20,809 nt of DNA, from assembly GCA_015680685.1 (NCBI GenBank), contig MNCI01030106.1, positions 1 to 20,809 on the forward strand, in the 5' to 3' direction. The position numbers were made by a program, and so were the translations under genes. Shown in pieces: positions 1-10,109 of this stretch. The notes beneath the pieces were generated by a model. It saw nothing but the letters and a program-made list of their open reading frames with translations. It had not been told where the DNA came from and ran no database searches. Source of the DNA: Gnetum montanum (lineage: Eukaryota; Streptophyta; Gnetopsida; Gnetales; Gnetaceae). Within the stretch, counting starts at the first letter, position 1, and every line of letters starts with the position of its first letter.

Positions 1-968
1 CTTTTTTGTTCAACTGCCTAGTCTATGCGGTCCTTATAATACCTAGTTATAACAAATAAAATTTTGCAAAAACATTTGAGCACAACTCCGCAATCTACTC
101 CTAATTTTCCCCAGAGAAAGAGATAGTTCCACAAGAAAACTAGAAATAGAGCAAGATTCAATGGAAATAGATAGAAAAGAAAAGAAAGCAGATTTGTGTA
201 GACCTCAAATATTTAAACAAGGTAAAATGACATGAGTAAACACTTCGCAATAAAGCTATCCCAAATTCAATATCTACGAATTGATCAAACTTCTAAGGCT
301 CAAACAAGAAATTTCTTCAAGACAATCCTACTATCCTACCAAAAATTGTTGCATAAATTACCACGTATGAGACTCCATTTTGACTAGACAATAGATGTCA
401 ATGATTGCATTCAAACAGAACCTTTAAAAGACTTGACAATTTCTGATTGAAATACCACGGGAATTCACTTTAAAGATAAAAAGAAGCTATTCTGGTCCCA
501 TCAAAATACGAACGATTCTCTGAACCCTCTTGACTACTGAATTGTTCAACGACGTGACTACAAATAGAGGCTCTCTTACAACAATCCCAATAGCAGTTCC
601 CACACGTTGCACAATAACGAAATTTACTACTAAAATGCTCTCAAGGCTTTTAAACACAAGCGCTTCTATGGCAAAATTTTAAAGAAATTTCTATCGGGCA
701 ATAAGAACAATAAGAGCAATCTAAAAATCCTAAAATTACTTGCCAAGGATGATACTATCTAAACCATTAGCTAAACAATTTAAACAAAACAAAAAATGAA
801 ATGCATAACTCAGAGGACCATGACAAAGAGGCTGAAATCATTATTCTAGCAAGCCATCTTCCAAGAAATCTTCTTTACAAATCTTCCAAGACTCCAAGTG
901 TGATGATATGTTGTCCCAAAATGATTCCTCCTTTCTTCTCCCCTTTTTTCTCCTTGACCCATGAAGCC

Positions 969-976
969 TTTTTATA
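969..976 (-). promoter_or_regulatory. Possible TATA box (minus strand)
   Basis: The minus strand reads TTATAAAAAGG, a good plant TATA sequence, followed by a purine-rich leader-like stretch. It would fit the U3/R border of an eroded LTR running leftward. No LTR end or coding region was found to support it, so this is only a candidate. Confidence 0.2.
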
Positions 977-993
977 AGGTTCAAAGGTAGGTA

Positions 994-1086
994 GGGAAGT
1001 TACATATTCAAAAATATCTCACCTAACTTCTCTCCCAAGTAATTTGGCCAACCAATTAGAAGATTACTTGGCCAACAAGTTGGGAG
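994..1086. repeat. Diverged direct repeat, copy 1
   Basis: This segment matches 1361-1474 in order: both have GGGAAGT at the left, a run of AAATATCTC words, CTCTC(C/T)CAAGTAATTTG, CCAAT(T/C)AGAAGATTACTTG and CCAACAAG. The second copy carries a short internal expansion of the AAAATATCTC part. The similarity is obvious by eye although clearly below identity, so the duplication is old. Confidence 0.65.
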
Positions 1087-1360
1087 GTTAGTTGCCCAAC
1101 AAGTTAGGTAAGTTACAACAATTTTGGGTGGTTGCAACCACCAAAGAGAAAAAGAGGTTGACAAGTGGCCTTGGTAGTTACAATATCATAGAAAATTAAA
1201 ATACAATCTCTAAAATACATAAGAATACAAGCTATAGTTGCAACTTACTCCATACAAATATATCCTTTTATTTTTGCTTCTTCAAAATGAGATGTCAAGT
1301 CTTCTAAGTGATGTATAAGACCTCCCAAAAGTCCTAAAAAATGAGATTCTCCTCCCCCTA

Positions 1361-1474
1361 GGGAAGTCACAATTTCAAAATATTCCAAAAATATCTCAAA
1401 AATATCTCTCCTATCTTCTCTCTCAAGTAATTTGACTAACCAATCAGAAGATTACTTGTCCAACAAGCTAGGAG
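1361..1474. repeat. Diverged direct repeat, copy 2
   Basis: Partner of 994-1086, about 275 bp downstream of it in the same orientation. It differs by scattered substitutions and an extra AAATATCTC-like unit near its left end. Confidence 0.65.
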
Positions 1475-1869
1475 AAAGTTATGTGGTTTAGGGAGTTAGG
1501 AAGTTATGCATAAAATGAGGAGAATTTTATGCTAACTTTAATGTAATGTGACATTAAATGGGATAATCAATATTGCAAATTTTAAATGGGTAGTAACTTA
1601 TATGTTTCAAAATAATATTTTATGGCTTGAGATAATTGAAGGCAGGTTTCTAAATCAAGGCTTCATACAATGAGTACTTCCTACTATGGATATATATCTA
1701 CCTATATATATTGTTGGTTGATTTATACCTCTATACTTTAAGCGGCAGAAGTAATTGAATAATTTCTGGTAAAAGCGACGAAACGATTCTTCTTGTCTTC
1801 CCTGTAAATCACGTGGAGGTTTCATCACAGTTCCAGGGCAATGGTCTTTCTCTTATTTCTGCCTAGAAC

Positions 1870-2186
1870 CTGCAAGAACCGACACATGTTTGAAGTAAGA
1901 TTCATATGCAGCATCATCCGAAGCCACCGATTCAAACTGCCCCTGCACAATAGGGCCCTGCAAAATTGTAACTGCCAATCATCCCGAGAGAATGCTTGGC
2001 AACTGCATCTGGCTTTGCTGTCGCGTGTTGGAGAAGAAGGGTTTTCTTTTCTATTTTGAAGAACAAAGCGCTTAGCATTTTGATTGCTGGAGAGTTTTCT
2101 GTTTTGCCCTCAAAACTGATTTAGGGCTTCCTGCGTTTTTTTCTTGTTTGTCTTCCTACGTTTTTTTTTCTGTTTGCCTCCGCCAT
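1870..2186 (-). pseudogene. Unrecognised gene fragment (coding-like, broken)
   Basis: On the minus strand an ATG at 2186-2184 lies in a near-ideal plant context (AACAATGGCG). It opens a Lys/Arg-rich peptide starting MAEANRKKN that stops at 2121 beside two A homopolymers. A different frame continues with coding-like residues (KRFVLQNRKENPSSP). Further on, 1957-1870 looks like an 88-bp exon: it follows TTTTGCAG, precedes a CAG/GT donor, and reads QGQFESVASDDAAYESYF with ordinary codon use. GC content is higher than in the flanks. I do not recognise the family. It may be the 5' part of a decayed host gene, a captured fragment in a mobile element, or chance; the frame changes argue against an intact gene. 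Confidence 0.3.
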
Positions 2187-2525
2187 TGTTATTGATTGCC
2201 AAATTATGGGCCAATGTTTTGTGGATCTTCGTCTAGAAGATCCATAACCTGCATCATGAAAAAAAATGCCACAGCTTGCAAAACAAATCGGGGTTTTAAA
2301 AGGGCATAACCCCTTTCCTCGCGTATTTCGCAAATGAGGGTTCCAAAATTTGTTTTTGAAGTAATATCCCTGCGTTTAGTGAAGATGTCCATCTGCGCCA
2401 GGGTGAACATCGCGGTGAGTGGTGTTGCGAATTTTCTTGCAACGCAGTCTCCTCTACTTTCACTATTTTCCTTATCTCCACTATTTTTCTCTTCAGCAGG
2501 TATAGTATACGGTGGATGTTGATTT

Positions 2526-2526
2526 N
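2526..2526. other. Single ambiguous base at a probable assembly join
   Basis: The only N in the left half lies exactly where the Gag-like coding of element A begins on the right and unrelated sequence lies on the left. The other two Ns of the window bracket a misplaced block, so this one may also mark a join rather than a simple uncertain base. Confidence 0.5.
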
Positions 2527-2990
2527 ACATCAAATTCTTCACCAGTGAATTACTTCCCTAAAAACACCCAACCTTCAACACTAAAGCTGAAATTTACTTG
2601 TGCATTTACAACCATAGATTCTTCCAATAAAATATTTCAACTATTCCATGGAATGGCCAAATGTGCCAACAATTATATTCAGCAATCCTTGTCTCCACAA
2701 GACTCTTCTAGTCACACTTTTTCTTTCCAACATCACTACTACCCTTCTGAATACTATAAAGTTCATTCTCCACAATCTAAGAGCGATACCACATTATATC
2801 CTTATTCTCATCCTATTCCTGCACCTTTTCCTCCATCCTTAGCACAACTATTGCCTACTCCATCCATTCATGATGAACTCCCCACCTAGCTGCAGTAATG
2901 CAATGCTACCAAGGTCATCAATCTACAACTCAGGCAGCTGGTCATCCTACTCCTTCCTCATTCTATACAAACCGTTCCATTAAGTCTCCT
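2527..2990 (+). pseudogene. gag: Gag C-terminal tail of element A (partial)
   Basis: An open frame of about 120 codons from 2527 to 2886 is rich in Ser, Pro, Tyr, Gln and His (for example PYSHPIPAPFPPSLAQLLPT). This matches in composition and position the proline-rich tail that leads into the protease in element B. The N-terminal Gag core and the zinc knuckle are absent because the sequence starts at the N. In a living element Gag forms the particle coat, and this tail links it to the protease. It stops at 2887 and the homology then continues toward the protease in another frame. Confidence 0.55.
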
Positions 2991-3473
2991 TCAAACCAAA
3001 TACTATCCAAAATCCATACTATTATGCTCACTTATCTTGTATATGATTGGATCTAGATTGGTAATCTTTCCAAGAAATTAGCTAATCCTAGGAGTCCTCT
3101 TATCTATTTATAGATTGTTAGGAATGAACCATGTAAAGCTCTTTTTAATTTAGGTTCTGGTGTTAACTTGTTTTCTCATAAGATGTATACCACTTGGAAC
3201 TTGCCACCTCTTAAGAAGAGTAATATCTTATTAGAATTGGTAGACCAGTTCATTATTATTCCATTGGGATTGGTAAAAGAAATTATGACCATTGTCTATG
3301 GGTGGTATTATCCTACTAATTTTCTAGTAATCAAGGTTGAGAATTGTAATGGGGACTTCCTAATCATTATGGGAACGACATGGCTAAGCATTGTTGATAC
3401 AAGAATGGGCATCAAAAATATTTCCTTGGAAATATCTAAGGAAAATGCATTTGAAAAGATTAAGAAGAAGTGA
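2991..3473 (+). pseudogene. Retropepsin-like protease of element A (catalytic Asp replaced)
   Basis: The frame around 3030-3473 aligns with the protease of element B from the MLT(Y/H) start through LVDQFIIIPLGLV, NFLVI and the flap/C-terminal part (F)LIIMGTTWLS. This pattern matches retropepsins of plant gypsy elements, which cut the Gag-Pol polyprotein. The active-site triad, normally D-S/T/L-G, reads N-L-G (AAT at 3147-3149). Two in-frame TAG codons precede it (about 3056 and 3112). The frame ends at TGA 3471-3473; similarity to B continues a little further. Confidence 0.7.
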
Positions 3474-4107
3474 GTTCCATGCATCATGTATAACAATACC
3501 AAGTGCAATTGCATGCAGAAACTTTGGTCAGTGAAATAAGCATCTATTTCTACATGCAAGTAGTCTACACATGAAGTAGATATTCAAAGGTGGTTGTACA
3601 TAGTAGCTGAAAAATACGAGGATACTCAATGGATGACTACTGGTTTTGAAAGTAGCACAATGTGCATGGAACCTACTGAGAGCCTGACATGCACTTATGT
3701 CACATGAATGGATGAACTAGAGCAAGTTCATCACCAACTCTCTGATAATGTAAATGATGATACTAATTGGGAAGAGTTGGAGATCTTTGAGAATTTCAAA
3801 TAAGAGCCTCTAGAGTTGAAAGCTCTACCAGTCAACCTGGAATATGCATTCTTAAAAAATCATAAGCTGGTCATACTTAATGCCAAACTTACTTCGAAGA
3901 AAAAAGTAAAACTGTTGAAAGTGGTCACATATGGCCAATAGCTTTTGCTTGGTCATATCCTAAACTTAATGGAATTGATCCATAGATATGCTAGTAATGC
4001 ATTTATACTGATTCATCCATGAAGATAAGGAGGCAACCACAATGATGGTTTAACCCAGAATTAAAGCAAATCATCAAAGAGGAGATTGAACAACTCCTTA
4101 AAGTAGG
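3474..4107 (+). pseudogene. pol: Linker and N-terminal part of reverse transcriptase, element A
   Basis: Around 3795-3860 the frame reads EPLELKALPVNLEYAFL, the block that precedes RT in plant gypsy elements. It is followed, after a frame change, by AFAWSYPKLNGIDP and then NPELKQIIKEEIEQLLKVG (to 4107), the start of the RT fingers. The catalytic part is not here: the next codons of the same domain are found at 12860. Stops replacing glutamine-like positions (for example FENFK-stop-EPLE) and Arg-to-Trp changes mark decay. RT would copy the element RNA into DNA. Confidence 0.8.
4103..4107. repeat. Target-site duplication of element E, left copy
   Basis: GTAGG immediately before the left LTR; the partner is ATAGG at 12860-12864, with one mismatch. 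Removing E plus one copy restores the continuous RT reading K-V-G-F-I-Y, which confirms the insertion point. Confidence 0.85.
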
Positions 4108-4873
4108 TGATGAGTGGCAAGGTACCCCTATGCCAAACCATACAAATATGAGCATATATGCATGATTCAGTCAAACTTGATATATGGGCTAATTGTGAGT
4201 TCTAAGATAGTTATTGTGCTTCATTGTTCGTTGTCTTCCCACGTTGGACTAGTGAAAGTGTTGTCACATATGGTTTAGTCTGAAGTGAGGTGTATGATAT
4301 AATGTTTTAACACTACTACTATAGAACGATAATAAAGAATTGATTAACTAAGGGTATGAAATAAATCCTATATTAATCTAAGGCGATGAGTATTTGAACT
4401 CAATTGTTCGTATGCACCTTGGGCTTCATGTAGTTGCTGCTAGGATTACCAAACACTAATCACTACTGGGTTACTAGATAATATGCTTATGTATTCACAA
4501 TTGGTTGTACCCATTCTGCTTAATGACGGGGAATGTAAATAACATTAGTTGGAAACCACAATAAATAAAGACATTAAAATTTTAATCTAAGTAAATCACA
4601 AATGTAAAGTGGATGCTTCAATGATGTAAATGATCTTGATCTTTATTGTCGAACATGTAATGTGCCCTAGTACATTCCACTCGAATAAGAATGTCATGCA
4701 ACCATAAACATCACACTATGGGCATACACTTGAACTGAAATTGGAAAACTGTAACTAACTCTATCTCCCATCTCTACCTCCCCTACGTGATATTTATAGG
4801 CGAGTATGGTAGAAACGACATCGGATATCTGACATCGCCTACTAACCTCGATATCGCTTTTGATGACTCATCG
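4108..4873 (-). repeat. 3' LTR of element E (left side of window)
   Basis: Direct repeat of 12076-12859. On the plus strand it opens TGATGAGTGGCAAGG and ends GACTCATCG, where the final CA has become CG. Long shared stretches include the region around 4197-4340. Read on the minus strand it has a U3 with a GATATC-rich segment and a TATA box, then the transcribed part. A 12-bp segment present in the other LTR near 12826-12838 is missing here. Confidence 0.93.
4791..4798 (-). promoter_or_regulatory. TATA box in 3' LTR of element E
   Basis: The minus strand reads CCTATAAATATC about 75 bases inside the U3 end of the LTR. The same box stands at the same place in the other LTR (12763-12770) and a similar one lies in the LTRs of element B. 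Confidence 0.6.
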
Positions 4874-4880
4874 TACCCCC
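4874..4880 (-). other. Polypurine tract of element E
   Basis: The minus strand reads TGTGGGGGTA directly before the LTR start. In element B the equivalent site is ATGGGGGTA, also directly before its 3' LTR, and the roughly 25 bases upstream (GATGAGTTTTCATTCA) are the same in both. This site primes plus-strand DNA synthesis during reverse transcription and fixes the orientation of E as minus. Confidence 0.8.
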
Positions 4881-5045
4881 ACAATTGAATGAAAACTCAT
4901 CCTTGAGTTTCGTACAAAATGATGAAAGGTATGGGATTATTTATTAACAAGATAATCATTGCATTACAGTGGTGTTTTATTACAACATAATGACGACACA
5001 TTACAAGAATCAAAATTAAGAACAAAAAGAAGAATGATGGAGTCA

Positions 5046-7802
5046 CTATGTTGTGCCAGGAGGTGGTGGATCTTCCACAATCTTCTTTTCTTTTCCTTTA
5101 TCTCCAAATTTTGGAGGTTTGTGATGATGTAGCAGCAATTGAAATTTCTCCTCCTCTATCCTAGGATCATGCACAGTCCATGCAGATGCCCTGATGTGTG
5201 AGGGAATTGGCACATCCCACGGGCACGATAGCTACAAAAAAATTTGATTGGCTTTTACATACCATGCCACAAACTACTATCTCTCCTCTTCAAATGTCTT
5301 GACCTTATCTCTAAACTCTTGATAATCAACAAAGCATCTGGCCAAGTCTACAGCTGCATCTTTCTATCCATGGTAGCTCACCTTAACTACCTCTAATTCT
5401 ATAGTTGCAACCACTAGCTTGTTAAGAGTTGCTTTGTGATCAACAACCTCCTTTTTATACAATGCGTACGTGGCAGTTGCTTGCCTCTTGAGCTCATTGT
5501 GTAGGTGCCCTACTGTCAACATGGCTAAGTTGGCATATCAAAGATTGGTCAACTTCATGTACTTTTTTAGATCAACAATCTGTAGGTCCTGACTTTCAAC
5601 CTTTTCTTGGTGAGCAAGGGCATATGTATCCAAGATGTTTCTCTAGTTAGATATTTGGGCCATAAAAGAATCTATCTGGTCCTTTTCCATCCAAATTTCT
5701 TTTTCAATGATTTCTTTGTACATGCCCACCTAGTCATGAAAGTGCTCCTTGAGGCACTCATGCTTTTTGGCCTTGTTCTAGCACATGCTTATTTCAATGA
5801 CTAACTTTTATTGGATAACATGCACCTCCTCCATAGAGAGGGTTTGATTTTCTCAGGTGAGGCGACTCATGTGATGGTTGACCCACACCAGCTACTCTCT
5901 TAGCTAGTGGACACTTTCTTCTAACAAATTCATTTGTTGCTCTAGTTAACTACTTATTTTCTTCTTGTAGGGCAATAAGGACCTTGATATACACATGGGT
6001 TCATGCTTTTGTAGTAGAAGCATCCCATACCGCTTGCTCTCTTTCCTATGCCAGGTTTTTATTCTCTTCTATCATCTAAGCCAATTTCTTAGTTCAAAAA
6101 GCCTCCATTATCTTATGTGGGATCAATGAAGATGGATCCTGCCTTTTCGCCTTTAAGGTTGCAAGATCTTGATGAAGCCTTTGGGCTTCTGCCTTTGCAT
6201 GCTTGACCCTATGATTGATGATGACAAGTTTTCCTTTAGTTGAAATTCATTCAGATTGTGCTGTAGTGGCATCATTGGGGATGTCAAAAAAGGAGGTCAT
6301 TACTTACCATATCTGCAGTAGTCTGTCCAACACATCCTTGTGTCTAGCTAGAGTCATGGTGGGACCAACCAATGTTTGCACATCCTATGCACCTGTGAGA
6401 TCCGTTGGTGGTACAATAGGGACATGAAAGGATTCTTTAATTTGATCCTTGATAATGTCCACTACACCTACCACATCTTGGTGTTGCATGACTACCACTA
6501 TAGCCTCTTCATCGATTTCAAGCATTACTTGAAATGATTTAGTGTTCCTAGAGATCTATTGTGACCACTAGGCTTCTCATCTGAACTAGAGTGAAACCTA
6601 CCCTGTGGCAGGATCAGTAGACACCATGCATTGGACTACATCATCAAGAACTCAAAAGAGGCTTGACTCATAAAGTTTTCCCTAGCTCATGAGATCTGAG
6701 ATCCACCAGAGATGGCTAAGTGTAAGCCTATAATCATAAGTTGGTGGTTGTTGCTGAGGTGGTTGAGATGGTGGTGATGGTTGTTTAGATTGTAGTTTAT
6801 GGCTGGGTCTTGCTTCCTGCTACTGCTTGGCTTGCACCAACTAGTGCCTAAGCTATTCAATTTGTTTCTCTAGTTGGGCGATGTATCCCTACTCTGGTTT
6901 CTACTCTTCTTGTTCTTCCTCCTTTCCAAGATCTTTTCTCAAAGGTGCTCGTTTAAGTAGTTGTGCAAAAGAAGCATTTTGAGCTTTGCAGGATACATCA
7001 TTGGTATAACCAAGAATTCTAGCCATTGGCATAGTTTCCAGATTAGACAGGGGAATGGTAAATTGAGCTTCCCCATCTTCACCTCTTCGAACCACCACTC
7101 AATCTCCATGAAGTATAGTTGGCAAATGTTGGCTTGAAATTTGCCCATTAACATAGCACATCCTCGAGTTGCATAGGTGGATATATGATTGAGCCCTTTT
7201 GTTGGGAACAAATGATATGTCCCAATTTTGAAATAGGTACGTTCTTCCAGGCTCAATACATTGTATGAATTATTCTCATGGTCAAAAGCACATTTCAACC
7301 ATAGCTTACAACTCTTCGGATCAAGTTGGATTAATAGAACCGACAATGATTGATAGAATAAGAGACTATGAACCCACCAATTCTTACCATGGTACCTTCT
7401 TCTCTATCATGCCAAAAAGAATAAGTCTCCCCAAGGTACCATTCTACATTTTCAGAAAAAATTGGGCAAAATGGAGATGCTTGCAACTATGTCCTCACTA
7501 ACTGAGGGGTGAACTCCATGAATGGCCTGAAGTTCATTTTCACGATGATCGAGGCCAATGTGGGATGTGCTTGAATGGTAACAAGGCATTCCAGTGACAA
7601 CATGAGTCATTGTCCTTGCACTTGAGGTGGTGCCTTCGCCTACACAAATTGAGCTTCAGCAAGGACTTCTATAGGGGCTTCTTGATGGATGTTGAATGAC
7701 TATGCCTCCTACTTAATTGGTGGCCCTTGCTAGCTAGTTCAACCTTAATTTCCCTGAGGGTGTTTACTTAGTCTTTGTGATGGATTGCCTTAGGTTGCTC
7801 AT
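5046..7802 (-). pseudogene. Degraded long third ORF of element E (predicted coiled-coil protein, env position)
   Basis: Reading through stops on the minus strand gives a protein-like frame of about 900 codons with only a few frame changes. It starts MSNLRQSITKTK at 7802 and ends VEDPPPPGTT-TAG at 5046. The N-terminal third has MNFRPFMEFTPQLVR, EWYLGETYSFWHDREEGTM and LFPTKGLNHISTYATRGC, an arrangement like the uncharacterised plant-transposon ORFs found after pol. Next come a short coiled coil (GYIAQLEKQIE), a Q/P-rich tract (PSPPSQPPQQQPP), a VVGVVDIIKDQIKESF segment, and a long Leu/Glu/Lys/Gln coiled coil to about 5300. I count about 30 in-frame stops, about 23 of them TAG. I see no signal peptide or membrane segment, so an envelope role is not supported. 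The function is unknown. Confidence 0.7.
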
Positions 7803-9667
7803 TTAGGGACCATTTGCAATTACACAAAACATTAGGCTACAAAGGGATCCTTGTATTGATCACGTTACTCATCTATACCTTAATCAACCTTTAGTGTATG
7901 TTATAGCCGTGTTAGATTGCAAAGTTAAGGCCTTACTTACTTATTTTTTTCAAAATGGTCCAATAAAATAGTTAAGACACTTAGGGATACGTAAAAAGTA
8001 TCTTTGGCATGGTGGGCAATGTTTATTTACTAATTTAGCTTTAATTTTACTTACTGTATTCATTGTTTACCCTCATAATACCTTTCAAGTGATAATGATT
8101 TTTGCAGAAGAAATGTGACGTTAGGTGAACACAACAAAACCCCCACACGACTGAGATGGACACTCTGGGGATAGATAGGTGCAAATGGCACGAAAAACAG
8201 AGTGCGAACGAACGAGATATAGTGTGTGGATGAAGGGTGTGTAGAGCTTAAAGCACCAGAGAGAAAAAATGGCAAAAACTCCCCTTGAATTATGATGTGA
8301 AAATGAAATTGGAATTGCAGCTAAGTATTGTATTTATAGACATTATGGCCTTGATATTAGGTATCCAACAATGGGGATCTAATATTGGAGTGTCCAAAGA
8401 AATGCTCAATCGACAATTTGATAAAGGGAGAATAATTTGAGGGTAGGAATAAAAGAGTTAGAGGTACCAAAATATTAGGGACCTGGGAATCATGTCAGGA
8501 GAATGCTAGGGAAAGGAATAATGCATAAAAGTAAAGAGGGTATATAGTTTGGGAAAGGTGGAATGATAGGCATGAAGGCATAGTGGAAGGTGCATAAATT
8601 GGGTGGTATTGAAAAACAAGTAAAAGACACAAGAGTTACATAAGTGGGTCCTCCCCAAAGTAGGTGCATGCCCATAATGCCCTTGCATAACTACCCTAGA
8701 AGGTATCAGTAGGCACCTAAGGCATTGAATGTGACTGATACCTATCACAGAACATCACACAAACAAAAAATACACCACCATTAGTAGAGAATGATGACTA
8801 TGTAGGTCCGAATCATAAATGAAAACACAGTGAATAATGAGGTGAGGAATGGAAAGCATGGTGAAAAGAGAGAACATAGAATGGACTCCCAATATGGAGG
8901 TCGTATGAAACCCCTTATGTGTTTAGTGGTTAAGATAACTTGACAACAACCATCCTAAATCTAGACAAAAAATAACCACATCCATTTACCTTCCATCAAC
9001 ACACCTAACCAATCCATCGTCTTAGGCAACATGGTGTTCTCATAGATCAATCACGATCCCACCAAAAAGAAGAAAAGAGTAATAGGAAGTGTGCAAGGAC
9101 CTTAGTTATAGGGAACCTTCAGGCATGGGTATATGTCTTTCTAGTTCCATAACTAGTGCTTGTAGTCCATACTCCATTATTTTGTCTAAGGGGTGTGCTT
9201 TGAATTCCCATTAGTTTTCTTTTTCTTTTTCTTTTCTTTTGCTTTGCTTTTTCTTCTTCTTCTTTTTTTGAATGGGAACCACATCATGCAAAGACATATT
9301 TGACGAGTTAAACTTCTTGGTGGTGTTTGGTGGTGGAATGGTGGAAAACTGATGGTGACATCCATGCATTCAAGAGAATAAACCAATACAAGTGTATCAA
9401 ATCCCCTTGAAGTCACACCCTTTTCAATTCCTTTGAATCCTTCTTCAGGGTGGAGGATACCAATTTACTAATTCATTATTGTTTGATTAGAAAAAGGGGC
9501 TCCATCCTTCCAAAATAAAGGAAACCATAGAATTATGCGGATGGATGGATGACGTGGACTCACTCTTCACATAGTTAAACATTTATGATGGAAACAATAT
9601 AGAAACCAATCCCCACCCCAAGTGGACCAAAGTGAAACTCACTTATTGATCAAGAACATTTAAGAAT
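7803..9667 (-). other. Non-coding spacer of element E between gag and third ORF
   Basis: I find no convincing protein here on either strand. Two short segments tie it to the other elements. 9407-9446 (minus) resembles 15541-15580 just after integrase of A (AAGGATTCAAA...GGGTGTGACTTCAA). 8642-8675 (minus) nearly equals 19000-19034 of B (CTACTTTGGGGAGGACCCAC). This is therefore the family's post-integrase spacer, and pol has been lost upstream of it. Confidence 0.6.
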
Positions 9668-9773
9668 GGTAAAAAAAATAAATAAAAAAAAACAAAAATA
9701 AAAAAAATAATAGAGAAAAAAATGAAAATAAAATAAAATAAAAATAAAAGAAAGTAAAATAAGAGAAAAGGAA
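9668..9773. repeat. A-rich low-complexity tract
   Basis: About 100 bases of A runs broken by single T, C or G (AAAATAAAATAAAATAAAAA type). It lies inside the spacer of element E, T-rich on the sense strand of E. Replication slippage from a short AAAAT repeat is the simplest origin. Confidence 0.85.
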
Positions 9774-10109
9774 GAATTAGTTTGTAGTTAGAGAGGAAGA
9801 TAGCCCCAAGGACTAGGCATTAGAGGATAATACAAACTAGCAAAAGGGTCCATGCATTGTGGATACATGATATAGGGCATGCATCTTGGTGGTGTCACAC
9901 ACATGCAATAAGGGTTGGATCAGTGTACCAATTTGGAAAATGGGATAGCTTGTAATGTTCCCGGCATCCAAATGAGGTCATGATAACTTGATGGCATGCA
10001 TGGATTCTATTGTCTCAGCATAAAATCGAAATCCATGGAAGTGGAAAAAATAGAAGTAGAGACAATAGATGACTTTGGTGTATGTACATAAGGTGGTAGA
10101 TCTAAAGGA

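Larger units (their letters stand above)
1..1740. other. AT-rich stretch without recognisable gene
   Basis: No frame on either strand gives a convincing protein; stops are dense and I recognise no RNA gene. The stretch holds a diverged direct repeat (994-1086 and 1361-1474) and a minus-strand TATA-like box at 969-976. This may be eroded LTR or other repeat sequence, but I could not find paired termini or a primer-binding site to prove it. Confidence 0.5.

Noticed and set aside
7265-7501. Plus-strand ORF of 78 codons
   Set aside because: Antisense shadow of the degraded third ORF on the minus strand.
8490-8748. Minus-strand ORFs of 61 and 80 codons in the E spacer
   Set aside because: Overlapping frames with no recognisable motif; part of the region is shared with B as a non-coding spacer.
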